Shown here: positions 6,847 to 14,240 of the stretch, in pieces
Numbering within the stretch: position 1 is the first letter of the stretch
Layout of the letters: each line of letters opens with the position of its first letter
Assembly (NCBI GenBank): GCA_044353165.1
Contig: JBILCM010000050.1
Location: 1-16,043 of the forward strand
Source: JBILCM01 sp044353165
GTDB lineage: Bacteria; Bacillota; Bacilli; Paenibacillales; YIM-B00363
Length of the DNA stretch: 16,043 nucleotides
Direction of reading: 5' to 3'
Notes under the pieces: model-generated
The model's database searches: none
The model's input: only the letters and a program-made list of their open reading frames with translations
Told to the model about the DNA's origin: nothing
Position numbers and translations under genes: made by a program

Positions 6847-8067
6847 ATGCCGAATCCGTCGCAGACGAAGGATCGCGGCCATCTGGACGGCCAAACCCGA
6901 CTGTTGTTGGTTGTGAATGTGCTCTTCGCTGGGGCGAACGCATTGTCCGGCGCCTTCTTGAATGTGTATTTGTGGAAAGCAAAGCCAGATTTAGCTACGA
7001 TCGGTTGGTTCGCCTTGTCGCATCAAATTGTGATGGCTACCGTATTTATCGTGGCTGGCAAATGGGTGAAAGAACATAACAAGATGCACGCTTTGCGGCT
7101 TGGCGTGATGTTGGCGGCCGCATTTTATTTTCTGGTGCTGTATTTGGGCACGAAGTCTGCGGATGTTGTCGTGTGGCTTGGCGGCGTGCAGGGGGTATCT
7201 TCTGCGTTGTTCTGGCTTGCCTTTAATGTCGTTTATTTCGAGGTGACCGAGCGCGGCAATCGGGATGTGTTCAACGGCTGGTCCGGTTTGCTCGGTTCTG
7301 GAGCGGGCATGGTTGCGCCATGGCTCTCGGGGATACTCATCACACGGATGGAAGATTTGTCGGGATACCGGCTTATTTTCTCCATATCGCTCGGTTTGTT
7401 TGTCTCGGGCGCGATCACGAGTTTCTTCTTGAAGCGTCGGCCGGTGCAACCGCATTATACTTGGCTTTATGGTATTCACAAACTGCGGGAACATGGCAAT
7501 CCGTGGCGGCGTGTGTTCCCTGCGTTGGTCGCACAAGGCGTGAGGGAAGGCGTATTCACGTTCTTGATTGGTCTGATGGTTTTCATCGCCACACGCAAAG
7601 AAATGCAACTCGGCAATTATGCGTTCATCACATCTGCTGTGTCGTTGGCAGCTTTCTTCATTGCAGGCAAACTGCTAAAACCGGAACATCGATCCTTGTC
7701 TATGGCATTCGGTGCTGCAGCGATGACGATTGTCATCGTACCGTTCTTCTGGCAAGTGAATTATACGACTTTGTTACTTTTTGGTATTGTGGTGGCATTC
7801 GTGTATCCGCTGTATTCGATCCCGATCACTTCGGCGGTGTTTGACTTGATTGGCACGAACCAAGAAAGCGCCAGTCATCGTGTTGAATATGTGGTCCTTC
7901 GCGAAACAGCACTCAATTCAGGCCGGATTATGGGGACGATCGCATTCTTGGTCGTTGTGTCACTGTCCAGCGCGCCCTCGGCGATGGTGACATTGATGCT
8001 CGTCATAGGCAGTGCGCCTGTGTTCGCTTGGGTGTTTATGCGGAAATTTCTTGCGACTGTGAAATAA
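6847..8067 (+). CDS. Major facilitator superfamily transporter
   Basis: A 406-aa polytopic membrane protein with about 11-12 hydrophobic segments. The first is at about 20-40 (LLLVVNVLFAGANALSG), and a longer polar stretch in the middle (about 197-220, KRRPVQPHYTW to HGNPWRR) fits the cytoplasmic loop between the two six-helix halves. Start ATG 6847 has AGGAG at 6834-6838 with an 8-nt spacer. Family members are secondary transporters at the cytoplasmic membrane; this one resembles the poorly characterised Bacillota MFS proteins and no substrate can be read from it. It follows the 28-aa small ORF and precedes alaR by 63 nt. The spacing would allow readthrough into alaR-alaT, but a separate promoter candidate lies in its 3' end. 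Confidence 0.85.
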   Translation: MPNPSQTKDRGHLDGQTRLLLVVNVLFAGANALSGAFLNVYLWKAKPDLATIGWFALSHQIVMATVFIVAGKWVKEHNKMHALRLGVMLAAAFYFLVLYLGTKSADVVVWLGGVQGVSSALFWLAFNVVYFEVTERGNRDVFNGWSGLLGSGAGMVAPWLSGILITRMEDLSGYRLIFSISLGLFVSGAITSFFLKRRPVQPHYTWLYGIHKLREHGNPWRRVFPALVAQGVREGVFTFLIGLMVFIATRKEMQLGNYAFITSAVSLAAFFIAGKLLKPEHRSLSMAFGAAAMTIVIVPFFWQVNYTTLLLFGIVVAFVYPLYSIPITSAVFDLIGTNQESASHRVEYVVLRETALNSGRIMGTIAFLVVVSLSSAPSAMVTLMLVIGSAPVFAWVFMRKFLATVK

Positions 8068-8079
8068 GCGGGGTATTAT
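8051..8079 (+). promoter_or_regulatory. Candidate sigma-A promoter for alaR-alaT
   Basis: TTGCGA (8051-8056) and TATTAT (8074-8079) are 17 bases apart, with the -35 inside the last codons of the MFS gene. A start near 8086 would give a leader of about 45 nt before ATG 8131. Two small inverted repeats follow in that leader. Confidence 0.4.
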
Positions 8080-8082
8080 GGA

Positions 8083-8116
8083 AGGTATATGTGAACCTAT
8101 GATTTTCGTACGAACC
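8083..8116. promoter_or_regulatory. Possible AlaR operator (inverted repeats in the alaR leader)
   Basis: The leader contains AGGT-N8-ACCT (8083-8098) followed by the perfect 10-bp palindrome TTCGTACGAA (8105-8114). GAACC recurs at 8093-8097 and 8112-8116, nineteen bases apart. Lrp/AsnC regulators commonly bind dyad sites near their own promoter. No AlaR consensus was available to compare, so this is suggestive only. Confidence 0.22.
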
Positions 8117-8130
8117 GGAGGGACAATCGG

Positions 8131-8622
8131 ATGACCGACCTGCAACTGAAAATACTGGATTTGCTGCGAGAAGATTCGCGTCGTGACGCCCAATTGCTGG
8201 CGACGATGCTGGATGTTAGCGTTGATGCCGTGCGTGAAGCGATTGCGGTGATGGAACAAGACGGAGTGATCGTCAAATATGCGACGGTCGTCAATTGGAC
8301 GAAGATCGATCAGGAGAAGGTGACGGCCTTGATCGAAGTGCAGATTACACCCGAGCGCGGTCACGGGTTTGATGCGATTGCGGAGCGGATTTATTTGTAT
8401 CCAGAGGTCAAAAGTGTGTATTTGATGTCAGGCGCGTACGATTTACAGGTGGAGGTCGAAGGCAAAAGTTTGCGCGAGATCGCTTCCTTCGTATCGAATA
8501 AATTATCGACATTGGAGCGGGTCTTGTCCACGAAGACGTTCTTTATTCTAAAGAAGTACAAGCAAGATGGGATTATATTCGAAGATCGTCAAGGCGATCA
8601 TCGCATCGCTGTGACACCGTAA
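8131..8622 (+). CDS. alaR: Lrp/AsnC-family transcriptional regulator (AlaR-like)
   Basis: A 163-aa regulator. An N-terminal helix-turn-helix occupies about 1-50 (LQLKILDLLREDSRRDAQLLA, then LDVSVDAVREAI). An RAM/AsnC effector domain spans about 60-140 (ALIEVQITPERG, YPEVKSVYLMSGAYDLQVEV, TLERVLSTKTFFILK). Start ATG 8131 follows GGAGGGA at 8117-8123. The stop lies 22 nt before the start of an aminotransferase gene, the same arrangement as B. subtilis alaR-alaT (yugG-yugH), where AlaR is reported to activate alaT. It likely senses alanine or a related amino acid and controls the pair. The C-terminal tail after about residue 145 is a little longer than minimal Lrp proteins. The family is certain; the specific role is inferred from synteny and the partner's similarity. 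Confidence 0.88.
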   Translation: MTDLQLKILDLLREDSRRDAQLLATMLDVSVDAVREAIAVMEQDGVIVKYATVVNWTKIDQEKVTALIEVQITPERGHGFDAIAERIYLYPEVKSVYLMSGAYDLQVEVEGKSLREIASFVSNKLSTLERVLSTKTFFILKKYKQDGIIFEDRQGDHRIAVTP

Positions 8623-8644
8623 CGGTGGGGAGAGGATGATTCAC

Positions 8645-9820
8645 ATGCAACGCTATTTAACGCCGTTCGTGCGATCCATTCCCCCGTCGGGAATACGCAA
8701 GTTTTTCGACTTGGTAAGCGGCAGCAAAGATATAATCTCACTAGGGGTCGGTGAGCCGGATTTTGTAACGCCATGGCGGTTTCGCGACGCTGCAGTCAAT
8801 GGCCTGGAACAAGGTCGCACAACGTATACGCACAATGCCGGCTTACCGGAATTGCGCGAAGCGATCGCGGAATATTTTTTTAACAACTTCCATGTGGCTT
8901 ATGATCCGGCGAATGAGGTGCTTGTTACCATTGGCGGCAGCGAAGCGATCGATCTGGCGCTGCGCGCATTGATAGAACCTGGTGATGAGGTACTTATTCC
9001 TGAGCCTACGTATGTTTCTTATGCGCCGGTAACAGCAGTCGGCGGCGGCAAGCCTGTAGGGATCGAGACGTTCGCCAAGGATCAATTCAGATTGCGGCCA
9101 GAAGCGTTGCGAGCAGCCATTACGCCGCGTTCGAAGGTGCTGATCTTGTGCTATCCGAGCAACCCAACCGGTGGGATCATGCTGCGGGAAGACTGGGAAC
9201 CGATTGCAAAAATTGTGGAAGAGCATGATTTGATCGTGATTTCGGACGAAATTTACGCGGAGTTGACCTACGGCACGAAGCACGTTAGCTTTGCCTCGCT
9301 GCCGGGAATGCGTGACCGCACCATTGTGGCAAGCGGCTTCTCCAAGTCGTTCGCTATGACGGGTTGGCGCATGGGTTATGCGTGCGGCCACCCGGATTTG
9401 ATTGGTGCCATGCTCAAAATTCATCAATATACGATCATGTGTGCGCCGATCATGGGACAGCTAGCCGCGATTGAAGCGCTGAAGAATGGCATGGAAGAGA
9501 AAGACCGGATGGTCGAATCTTACAATCAACGCCGCCGTCTCATGGTGAAGGGATTGCGCGACATTGGGCTAGAGTGTCATGAACCACAAGGTGCGTTCTA
9601 TGTGTTCCCATCCATCACAAAAACAGGATTGACCTCTGAGGAATTTGCACAACGATTGCTGGTTGAAGGCAAGGTTGCAGCCGTCCCCGGTAACGTCTTC
9701 GGTCTTGGCGGTGAAGGGTTTATCCGCTGTTCTTACGCGAATTCTGTAGCGAATCTGACCGAGGCACTCGATCGGATTGACACATTCGTGCATGCGTTGC
9801 GTGCAACGCACAACGTTTAA
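8645..9820 (+). CDS. alaT: PLP-dependent alanine-type aminotransferase (class I/II, AlaT-like)
   Basis: A 391-aa fold-type I aminotransferase. The N-terminal region contains PPSGIRKFFDL and ISLGVGEPDFVTPW, then YPSNPTGG, SDEIYAEL and the PLP lysine in SGFSKSFAMTGWRMGY at residue 234, with FIRCSYA near the end supplying the carboxylate-binding Arg. The wording around GVGEPDFVTPW and the KIHQYTIMCAP segment closely resembles B. subtilis AlaT (YugH) as I recall it, the main alanine transaminase there (pyruvate + glutamate to alanine + 2-oxoglutarate). ATG 8645 puts 15 residues before GIRKFF, as in YugH, and has GAGG at 8632-8635 with a 9-nt spacer. The in-frame ATG at 8636 touches that site. It is followed at once by an intrinsic terminator. 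Aspartate aminotransferase activity is the main alternative. Confidence 0.9.
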   Translation: MQRYLTPFVRSIPPSGIRKFFDLVSGSKDIISLGVGEPDFVTPWRFRDAAVNGLEQGRTTYTHNAGLPELREAIAEYFFNNFHVAYDPANEVLVTIGGSEAIDLALRALIEPGDEVLIPEPTYVSYAPVTAVGGGKPVGIETFAKDQFRLRPEALRAAITPRSKVLILCYPSNPTGGIMLREDWEPIAKIVEEHDLIVISDEIYAELTYGTKHVSFASLPGMRDRTIVASGFSKSFAMTGWRMGYACGHPDLIGAMLKIHQYTIMCAPIMGQLAAIEALKNGMEEKDRMVESYNQRRRLMVKGLRDIGLECHEPQGAFYVFPSITKTGLTSEEFAQRLLVEGKVAAVPGNVFGLGGEGFIRCSYANSVANLTEALDRIDTFVHALRATHNV

Positions 9821-9846
9821 TTTCATCAACAATGGCTTCACACCGG

Positions 9847-9885
9847 AACACCTGCCCCTCGCACTCGAGGAACGCAGGTGTTTTT
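9847..9885 (+). terminator. Rho-independent terminator after alaT
   Basis: A perfect 9-bp stem, AACACCTGC (9847-9855) with GCAGGTGTT (9874-9882), encloses a second perfect 5-bp stem CCTCG/CGAGG (9857-9861, 9866-9870) with a CACT loop. The run of five T ends at 9885. It lies 27 nt after the alaT stop. The minus-strand side lacks a T run, so it acts mainly in the plus direction. Confidence 0.9.
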
Positions 9886-9909
9886 GGTGTGTTACCGTGG
9901 CGCGTTAGA

Positions 9910-10077
9910 TCACAAGATTCTTCTGCGATGTTCGAACAAATCAATCGCGCCTAGCACAATATGGGCTAAACCAAATCCAAGAATTCCAAAAGCGGCTTGC
10001 CGATTCCGGCGCAAGAGAGATGCTCCTGTGGCTGCGACTGCCGTCCCTAGAATGGTGGGAATGAGTCCTTCACGCAT
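9910..10077 (-). CDS. 55-aa hydrophobic small protein
   Basis: Minus-strand ATG at 10077-10075, TGA at 9912-9910. The peptide starts MREGLIPTILGTAVAATG, has a basic turn LLRRNRQ at about 21-27, a second hydrophobic stretch FGILGFGLAHIVLGAI (30-45), and a charged end DLFEHRRRIL. This predicts a two-segment membrane protein or hairpin. AAGGAGTG at 10094-10087 gives a 9-nt spacer, so it looks like a genuine translated gene. I recall similar short proteins in Bacilli annotated as hypothetical (some mislabelled as asparagine synthase), but cannot check that here. It converges with alaT and diverges from the suf operon. No function can be assigned. Confidence 0.75.
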   Translation of the reverse strand: MREGLIPTILGTAVAATGASLLRRNRQAAFGILGFGLAHIVLGAIDLFEHRRRIL

Positions 10078-10314
10078 AAGTTACGTCACTCCTTCGTTAA
10101 GAATCATCAATACAATCTTTAGCATGAGGCAGGAGCGCTATTTTCATACTGAAATCTGAATTGTATGCTTTTACCGGTGCTGCCTAATTGAGAATGAAAC
10201 TTCGCTGAACGGGGAAAATGGTGAAGATCAAGTACAAGAGCACATGTGAAGTTAGCGAAAAAATGTTGATTTGACAAGGTTTTAAACCATTTTCAAAAAA
10301 AATGCAACCAGCTG

Positions 10315-10343
10315 TTTTCTTTAAATTAGAATTGTTCTATAAT
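10315..10343 (+). promoter_or_regulatory. Promoter of the sufCDSUB operon
   Basis: A perfect TATAAT (10338-10343) is preceded at 17 bases by a poor -35 (TTTTCT, 10315-10320) within an A/T-rich stretch that could act as an UP element. The predicted start is near 10350, giving a leader of about 50 nt to sufC. The weak -35 suggests that an activator or the A/T tract helps, or that another -35 is used. Confidence 0.5.
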
Positions 10344-10373
10344 GAGAATGAGCAATTGAGAATCACTGATAAT
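10343..10373 (+). promoter_or_regulatory. Triple TGA(G/T)AAT repeat overlapping the suf start site, candidate Fur-family operator
   Basis: TGAGAAT at 10343-10349, TGAGAAT at 10357-10363 and TGATAAT at 10367-10373 run in the same direction from the -10 box through the first transcribed bases. Each matches six or seven bases of the Fur half-site TGATAAT, but none has a good inverted partner at the usual one-base spacing. TTGAGAATC-N3-GATAATCAA (10356-10376) forms an imperfect dyad. A metal- or redox-responsive repressor site is a hypothesis. Confidence 0.3.
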
Positions 10374-10400
10374 CAATTAACGTATAGAGGAGTGAAGAGA

Positions 10401-11237
10401 ATGTCACAATCACCTGTATTCCAAATAGAGAGCTTACGGGCGGCGATTGAGGGAAAGGAAATCCTCAAGGGCCTCTCTTTAGAAATGAAGGGCGGGGAAG
10501 TTCATGCCATCATGGGACCGAATGGGACTGGGAAGAGTACGCTTGCTTCCGCGTTGATGGGACACCCCAAGTACGAGATTACAGACGGTACGGTGACTTT
10601 GGATGGGCAAGACGTGCTGGAGATGGGCGTTGACGAGCGGGCGCGCGCAGGGATGTTCTTAGCCATGCAATACCCGAGTGAAATTTCGGGTGTAACCAAT
10701 GCCGACTTCTTACGCAGTGCATTGAACGCGCGTCGTGAAGAAGGGAATGAAATATCGCTTATCCGCTTCATTCGTCAGATGGAAAGCAAGATGAAATCGC
10801 TCGAGATGGATCCGCAATTCATGCATCGTTATTTGAACGAAGGATTTTCCGGCGGTGAGAAGAAGCGCAATGAAATTTTACAGATGCTCGTGTTGGAGCC
10901 CAAAATCATCATTTTGGACGAGATCGACTCGGGTTTAGATATCGATGCTTTACGGATTGTCGCTGAGGGTGTGAATGCGATGCGTTCGCCAGAGCGCGCC
11001 TACCTCATCATTACGCATTACCAGCGATTGCTCAACTACATTCAACCGGATTTTGTGCATGTGATGATGCAAGGCCGGATTGTAAAATCGGGCGGACCCG
11101 AACTTGCACAGCGTCTGGAAGCGGAAGGTTATGACTGGGTGAAGGAAGAACTTGGCATTGTGGATGAGACGGTCGGCGGGAAGCAGGAAGATTCATTCGT
11201 CATTCCGATGAATACAACAGCTCCGAAATATTCATAG
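10401..11237 (+). CDS. sufC: SUF system Fe-S assembly ATPase SufC
   Basis: A 278-aa ABC-type ATPase, soluble and cytoplasmic, that joins SufB and SufD in the SufBCD complex and drives Fe-S cluster building on it. Motifs: Walker A GPNGTGKST at 39-47, Q-loop region AMQYPSEISGV near 89-98, ABC signature FSGGEKKRNEI at 149-159, Walker B IIILDE at 169-174 with SGLDIDAL after it, and the H-loop His206 in ITHYQRLLNYI. ATG 10401 has GAGGAG at 10387-10392 with an 8-nt spacer; the frame stays open upstream but has no better start. The C-terminus (about residue 258 on, ending TTAPKYS) extends roughly 15-20 residues past the usual SufC end. It is the first gene of the operon, 15 nt before sufD. Confidence 0.97.
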   Translation: MSQSPVFQIESLRAAIEGKEILKGLSLEMKGGEVHAIMGPNGTGKSTLASALMGHPKYEITDGTVTLDGQDVLEMGVDERARAGMFLAMQYPSEISGVTNADFLRSALNARREEGNEISLIRFIRQMESKMKSLEMDPQFMHRYLNEGFSGGEKKRNEILQMLVLEPKIIILDEIDSGLDIDALRIVAEGVNAMRSPERAYLIITHYQRLLNYIQPDFVHVMMQGRIVKSGGPELAQRLEAEGYDWVKEELGIVDETVGGKQEDSFVIPMNTTAPKYS

Positions 11238-11252
11238 GGGGTGAGCGATGTG

Positions 11253-12557
11253 ATGACGGAAACAGACATCAATACAGTGCATCAACAAGCGTTCGCTTCC
11301 ATAGCCGCAAACAAACAAGAACCCGCATGGCTTGTTCAACGCAGAGCTGAAGCTTATGCCATGGCGACACAATTGGATTACCCTGTGCTTGAGAAAACAC
11401 GGTTGGACCGTTGGGAACTTAGCGAATATGGTACCTATCAAGCAGCAACTGCTGTAGAAGACATTGCTTCATTGCCGACGGAATTGGCTCCGCTCATTAG
11501 CAGTAGGGGGGAGCACAACTTACTCGTTCAATGTGATTCTAAGGTTGTATATACCCAGCTTTCACCAGAACTTCAGCGCCAAGGGGTCATTCTCCAAAGC
11601 TTGGAGCAAGCCGCGGCGGATCATCCTGAACTTGTGCAGAAGTTTTTCATGCAAGCCGTGAAGGTGGATGAGAATCGGCTCACCGCATTGCACACTGCGA
11701 TGTGGAACGGCGGACTGTTCTTGTATATACCCAAGCATGTGATCATTGATGAACCCATTCAAGCCATTTATTACTCTGCCTCTGCACAAGCGTCCTTCGC
11801 TCCACATGTGATCATCGTAGCCGAAGCTCATAGCTCTGTAACGTATGTGGACAATTACGTTTCATCACAAGGCGCACAGTCGTTGCTGCACAACGGTATA
11901 ATCGAAGTGTTCGCAAAGCCCGGCGCACAAGTCCGTGTCGCTACCGTCCATGATTTAAAGAAGCATATCACGGATGTGAACGTCCGCCGCGCAATTATTG
12001 AGAACGATGCGACTGTAGAATGGATTGTCGGCGAATTAAGCGACGGCAATGGCGCCGCAGAGACCTATTCGATCCTCAAAGGCAATGGCGCAATAACCGA
12101 CATGAAAGTCATCAGCATTGGCGTCGGTGAGCAAAAATTGAACTATACCACGCGCGCTGTGCACGTGGGTCAAGCAACCGAGAGCAACATGATCACACGC
12201 GCGGTGATGCGGGATCAAGCGACAGCCATCATCAATGGCATCACCAAGATTGAACATGGCGCACGCAAAGCGAACGGTCAACAAACAGAGCGTGTGCTCA
12301 TGTTGAGTCCGAAGGCGCGCGGCGATGCGAATCCGATCCTATTGATCGATGAGGACGATGTGAAAGCAGGACATGCGGCCAGTGTTGGCCAAGTGAACGT
12401 GGAGCACGTGTATTATTTGATGTCCAGAGGCATCTCCCGCGGTGAAGCCGAGCGACTCATTATTAACGGTTTTCTCAATCCGGTCATTCAAGAAATTCCG
12501 CTTGAAGCGTTGCGCGAGCAACTGAGCGGATTGGTCGGAAGGAAGCTTGCCCCATGA
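11253..12557 (+). CDS. sufD: Fe-S cluster assembly protein SufD
   Basis: A 434-aa beta-helix protein, paralogous to SufB and its partner in the SufBC2D scaffold. The N-terminal helical part (about 1-130) is divergent. The core and C-terminus show SPKARGDANPILLIDEDDVKAGH with His374, probably the equivalent of the functionally important E. coli SufD His360, then VEHVYYLMSRGI, which is shared in form with SufB. Three starts are possible: GTG 11241 directly abuts the G run, GTG 11250 and ATG 11253 both follow GGGGGTG at 11237-11243. ATG 11253 has the best spacing and codon. The last codons overlap sufS by 4 nt (ATGA), so the two are translationally coupled. Confidence 0.95.
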   Translation: MTETDINTVHQQAFASIAANKQEPAWLVQRRAEAYAMATQLDYPVLEKTRLDRWELSEYGTYQAATAVEDIASLPTELAPLISSRGEHNLLVQCDSKVVYTQLSPELQRQGVILQSLEQAAADHPELVQKFFMQAVKVDENRLTALHTAMWNGGLFLYIPKHVIIDEPIQAIYYSASAQASFAPHVIIVAEAHSSVTYVDNYVSSQGAQSLLHNGIIEVFAKPGAQVRVATVHDLKKHITDVNVRRAIIENDATVEWIVGELSDGNGAAETYSILKGNGAITDMKVISIGVGEQKLNYTTRAVHVGQATESNMITRAVMRDQATAIINGITKIEHGARKANGQQTERVLMLSPKARGDANPILLIDEDDVKAGHAASVGQVNVEHVYYLMSRGISRGEAERLIINGFLNPVIQEIPLEALREQLSGLVGRKLAP

Positions 12558-13810
12558 CGGCCAACGCTTCTGCTGCAACCTCATCGCTCGCTGCACAATG
12601 GAAGGAACATTTTCCGATTCTAGATCAACAAGTCAACGGTCACCCGCTCGTGTATTTGGATAGTGCTGCCACGTCACAGAAACCGCGACAAGTGATTGAT
12701 GTCCTCAAGCATTATTATGAACATGACAATGCCAATGTTCATCGCGGTGTGCATACACTGGGTACAAGAGCGACGGATGCTTATGAAGGTGCACGCGAGA
12801 AAGTCGCGCGGTTTCTCAACGCCAAGTCGACCTCCGAAATTATCTTTACCCGGGGTACGACGACAGCGATTAATTTAGTGGCAATGAGTTATGCGCGTAT
12901 GGTGTGCCGGGAAGGTGATGAGATTGTCATCACACCGATGGAGCATCATGCGAATTTGATTCCGTGGCAGCAAGCCGCCAAAGCGACCGGCGCCACGCTC
13001 AAATACATTCCTTTGTTGGCCGATGGATCGCTTGATTTGACCGAAGCGGCGAAGATCATCGGTCCCCACACGAAGATGGTTGCACTTGTACATCTCTCTA
13101 ACGTGTTGGGCGTCGTCAATCCTGTGGAACAAATTATTGCGATGGCGCACCAACATGGTGCGAAGGTGTTGATCGATGGAGCGCAGAGCGTACCGCATAT
13201 GAAGGTCGATGTGCAAGCGCTCGACTGCGATTTCTTCGCTTTCTCCGGTCATAAGATGTGTGGACCGACGGGCATCGGCGCACTCTATGGGAAGCGGGTG
13301 CTGCTTGAGCAGATGGAGCCCGTGGAATTTGGCGGTGAGATGATCGATCACGTCGATCTGCACACGGCGACATGGAAAGATTCACCGTCGCGCTTCGAAG
13401 CGGGGACACCGATCATTGCGGGTGCGATCGGCCTAGGCATGGCGATCGATTTTCTGCAGCAAGTCGGTCTCGATGCGATCGAGGCGCATGACCGCGCTTT
13501 AGCCGCTTATGCTTATGACGCATTGACCGCGCTGCCCGGGGTCACGATTTATGGACCGTCACAGCATCGAAGTTCGCTCGTCACCTTCAATGTCGATGAT
13601 ATCCATCCACACGATGTATCGACTGTTCTCGATGCGCAAGGAGTTGCGATCCGCGCAGGTCACCATTGTGCGCAACCGCTGATGCGGTGGCTGAACGTCT
13701 CGGCGACAGCACGAGCTAGTTTTTATCTTTACAACACGGAAGAAGATATTGACATACTGGTCGCCGCTCTGAAGCGCACAAAGGAGTACTTCGGTTATGC
13801 AATTGGATGA
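12554..13810 (+). CDS. sufS: Cysteine desulfurase SufS
   Basis: A 418-aa PLP enzyme (class V aminotransferase fold, group II desulfurase) that takes sulfur from L-cysteine, leaves alanine, and holds a persulfide for SufU. Seen in sequence: DSAATSQKP near the N-terminus, NVHRGVHTLG, EHHANLIPWQ, the PLP lysine K234 in FAFSGHKMCGPTG, the substrate-binding TRGTTTAINLV region, and the persulfide cysteine C372 in IRAGHHCAQPLM. ATG 12554 overlaps the sufD stop by 4 nt, with GGAAGGAAG at about 12538-12546 as ribosome site inside sufD. The 3' end overlaps sufU by 14 nt. All catalytic residues are intact. Confidence 0.97.
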   Translation: MTANASAATSSLAAQWKEHFPILDQQVNGHPLVYLDSAATSQKPRQVIDVLKHYYEHDNANVHRGVHTLGTRATDAYEGAREKVARFLNAKSTSEIIFTRGTTTAINLVAMSYARMVCREGDEIVITPMEHHANLIPWQQAAKATGATLKYIPLLADGSLDLTEAAKIIGPHTKMVALVHLSNVLGVVNPVEQIIAMAHQHGAKVLIDGAQSVPHMKVDVQALDCDFFAFSGHKMCGPTGIGALYGKRVLLEQMEPVEFGGEMIDHVDLHTATWKDSPSRFEAGTPIIAGAIGLGMAIDFLQQVGLDAIEAHDRALAAYAYDALTALPGVTIYGPSQHRSSLVTFNVDDIHPHDVSTVLDAQGVAIRAGHHCAQPLMRWLNVSATARASFYLYNTEEDIDILVAALKRTKEYFGYAIG

Positions 13811-14222
13811 TTTGTACAGGCGCGTTATTATGGATCATTATAAAAATCCACGCAACCAAGGCGACATGGAGACGGGCACCGTGACGGTTGATTTGAACAA
13901 TCCGACTTGCGGTGATCGAATATCCCTGCAGATGGAAATTGTGGATGGTGTGGTCAAACGTGCCAAGTTCAAAGGCGAAGGGTGCTCGATATCCATCGCC
14001 TCCGCATCGATGATGACTGATGCTGTGCGTGGCAAAACACGGGATGAAGCCTTGTTGTTAGCAGAGAAATTTTCGGGCTTGATGAAGGGCGAAGACGTGT
14101 TTTTCGATGACCATGAAGACATTGAAGCACTTAGCGGCGTCAACAAATTTCCAGCCCGGATCAAATGCGCGATGTTGCCCTGGAGTGCAATGCGCAAAGG
14201 AATACAATCAATTGAATCATAA
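13797..14222 (+). CDS. sufU: Zinc-dependent sulfur-transfer protein SufU
   Basis: A 141-aa IscU-like protein that accepts sulfur from SufS and hands it to SufBCD in Gram-positive bacteria. The zinc-site residues are present: C38 and D40 in NPTCGDRIS, C63 in GEGCSISIAS, and C124 in RIKCAMLPW. The insert between the second and third cysteines (about residues 80-115) is the usual SufU distinction from IscU. The N-terminus LDDLYRRVIMDHYKNPRN is typical. ATG 13797 follows AAGGAG at 13781-13786 with a 10-nt spacer and lies inside the end of sufS in another frame. It is followed by sufB 18 nt after the stop. Its presence, with no sufE or sufA here, places the operon in the Bacilli type. Confidence 0.97.
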   Translation: MQLDDLYRRVIMDHYKNPRNQGDMETGTVTVDLNNPTCGDRISLQMEIVDGVVKRAKFKGEGCSISIASASMMTDAVRGKTRDEALLLAEKFSGLMKGEDVFFDDHEDIEALSGVNKFPARIKCAMLPWSAMRKGIQSIES

Positions 14223-14240
14223 TTTAAGGAGGCAATGACG

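Larger units (their letters stand above)
10078..10400. other. Gene-free regulatory region between the 55-aa gene and sufC
   Basis: These 323 bp separate two divergent genes and hold no credible CDS. The right half is A/T-rich, has a TATAAT box at 10338-10343, and carries the TGA(G/T)AAT repeats described separately. Another TGAGAAT lies at 10189-10195. TTCGCT-G-AAC (about 10201-10210) and GTTAGCGAA (about 10252-10260) are imperfectly complementary but have no T run. No riboswitch or T-box pattern was recognised. Confidence 0.6.

Noticed and set aside
6991..7608. A 205-codon open frame on the minus strand inside the MFS gene
   Set aside because: The translation is rich in His, Arg, Gln and Pro with no domain, has no ribosome site, and lies wholly opposite a clear transporter gene.
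8843..9427. A 194-codon minus-strand open frame inside alaT
   Set aside because: An antisense shadow of a conserved aminotransferase with low-complexity basic composition and no start signals.
9878..10159. A 93-codon plus-strand open frame in the alaT-sufC gap
   Set aside because: It begins inside the alaT terminator and lies opposite the better supported 55-aa minus-strand gene; the composition is Arg/Ser/Pro-rich without a domain.
10201..10260. An imperfect long-range stem (TTCGCT-G-AAC with GTTAGCGAA) in the suf upstream region
   Set aside because: The arms are about 40 bases apart with a bulge and no T run, and no known riboswitch core is present. It probably has no function.
10271..10276. 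A perfect TTGACA upstream of sufC
   Set aside because: At 16-18 bases downstream the sequence is an A run, not a -10 box, and the TATAAT at 10338 is 61 bases away from it. It is probably chance.
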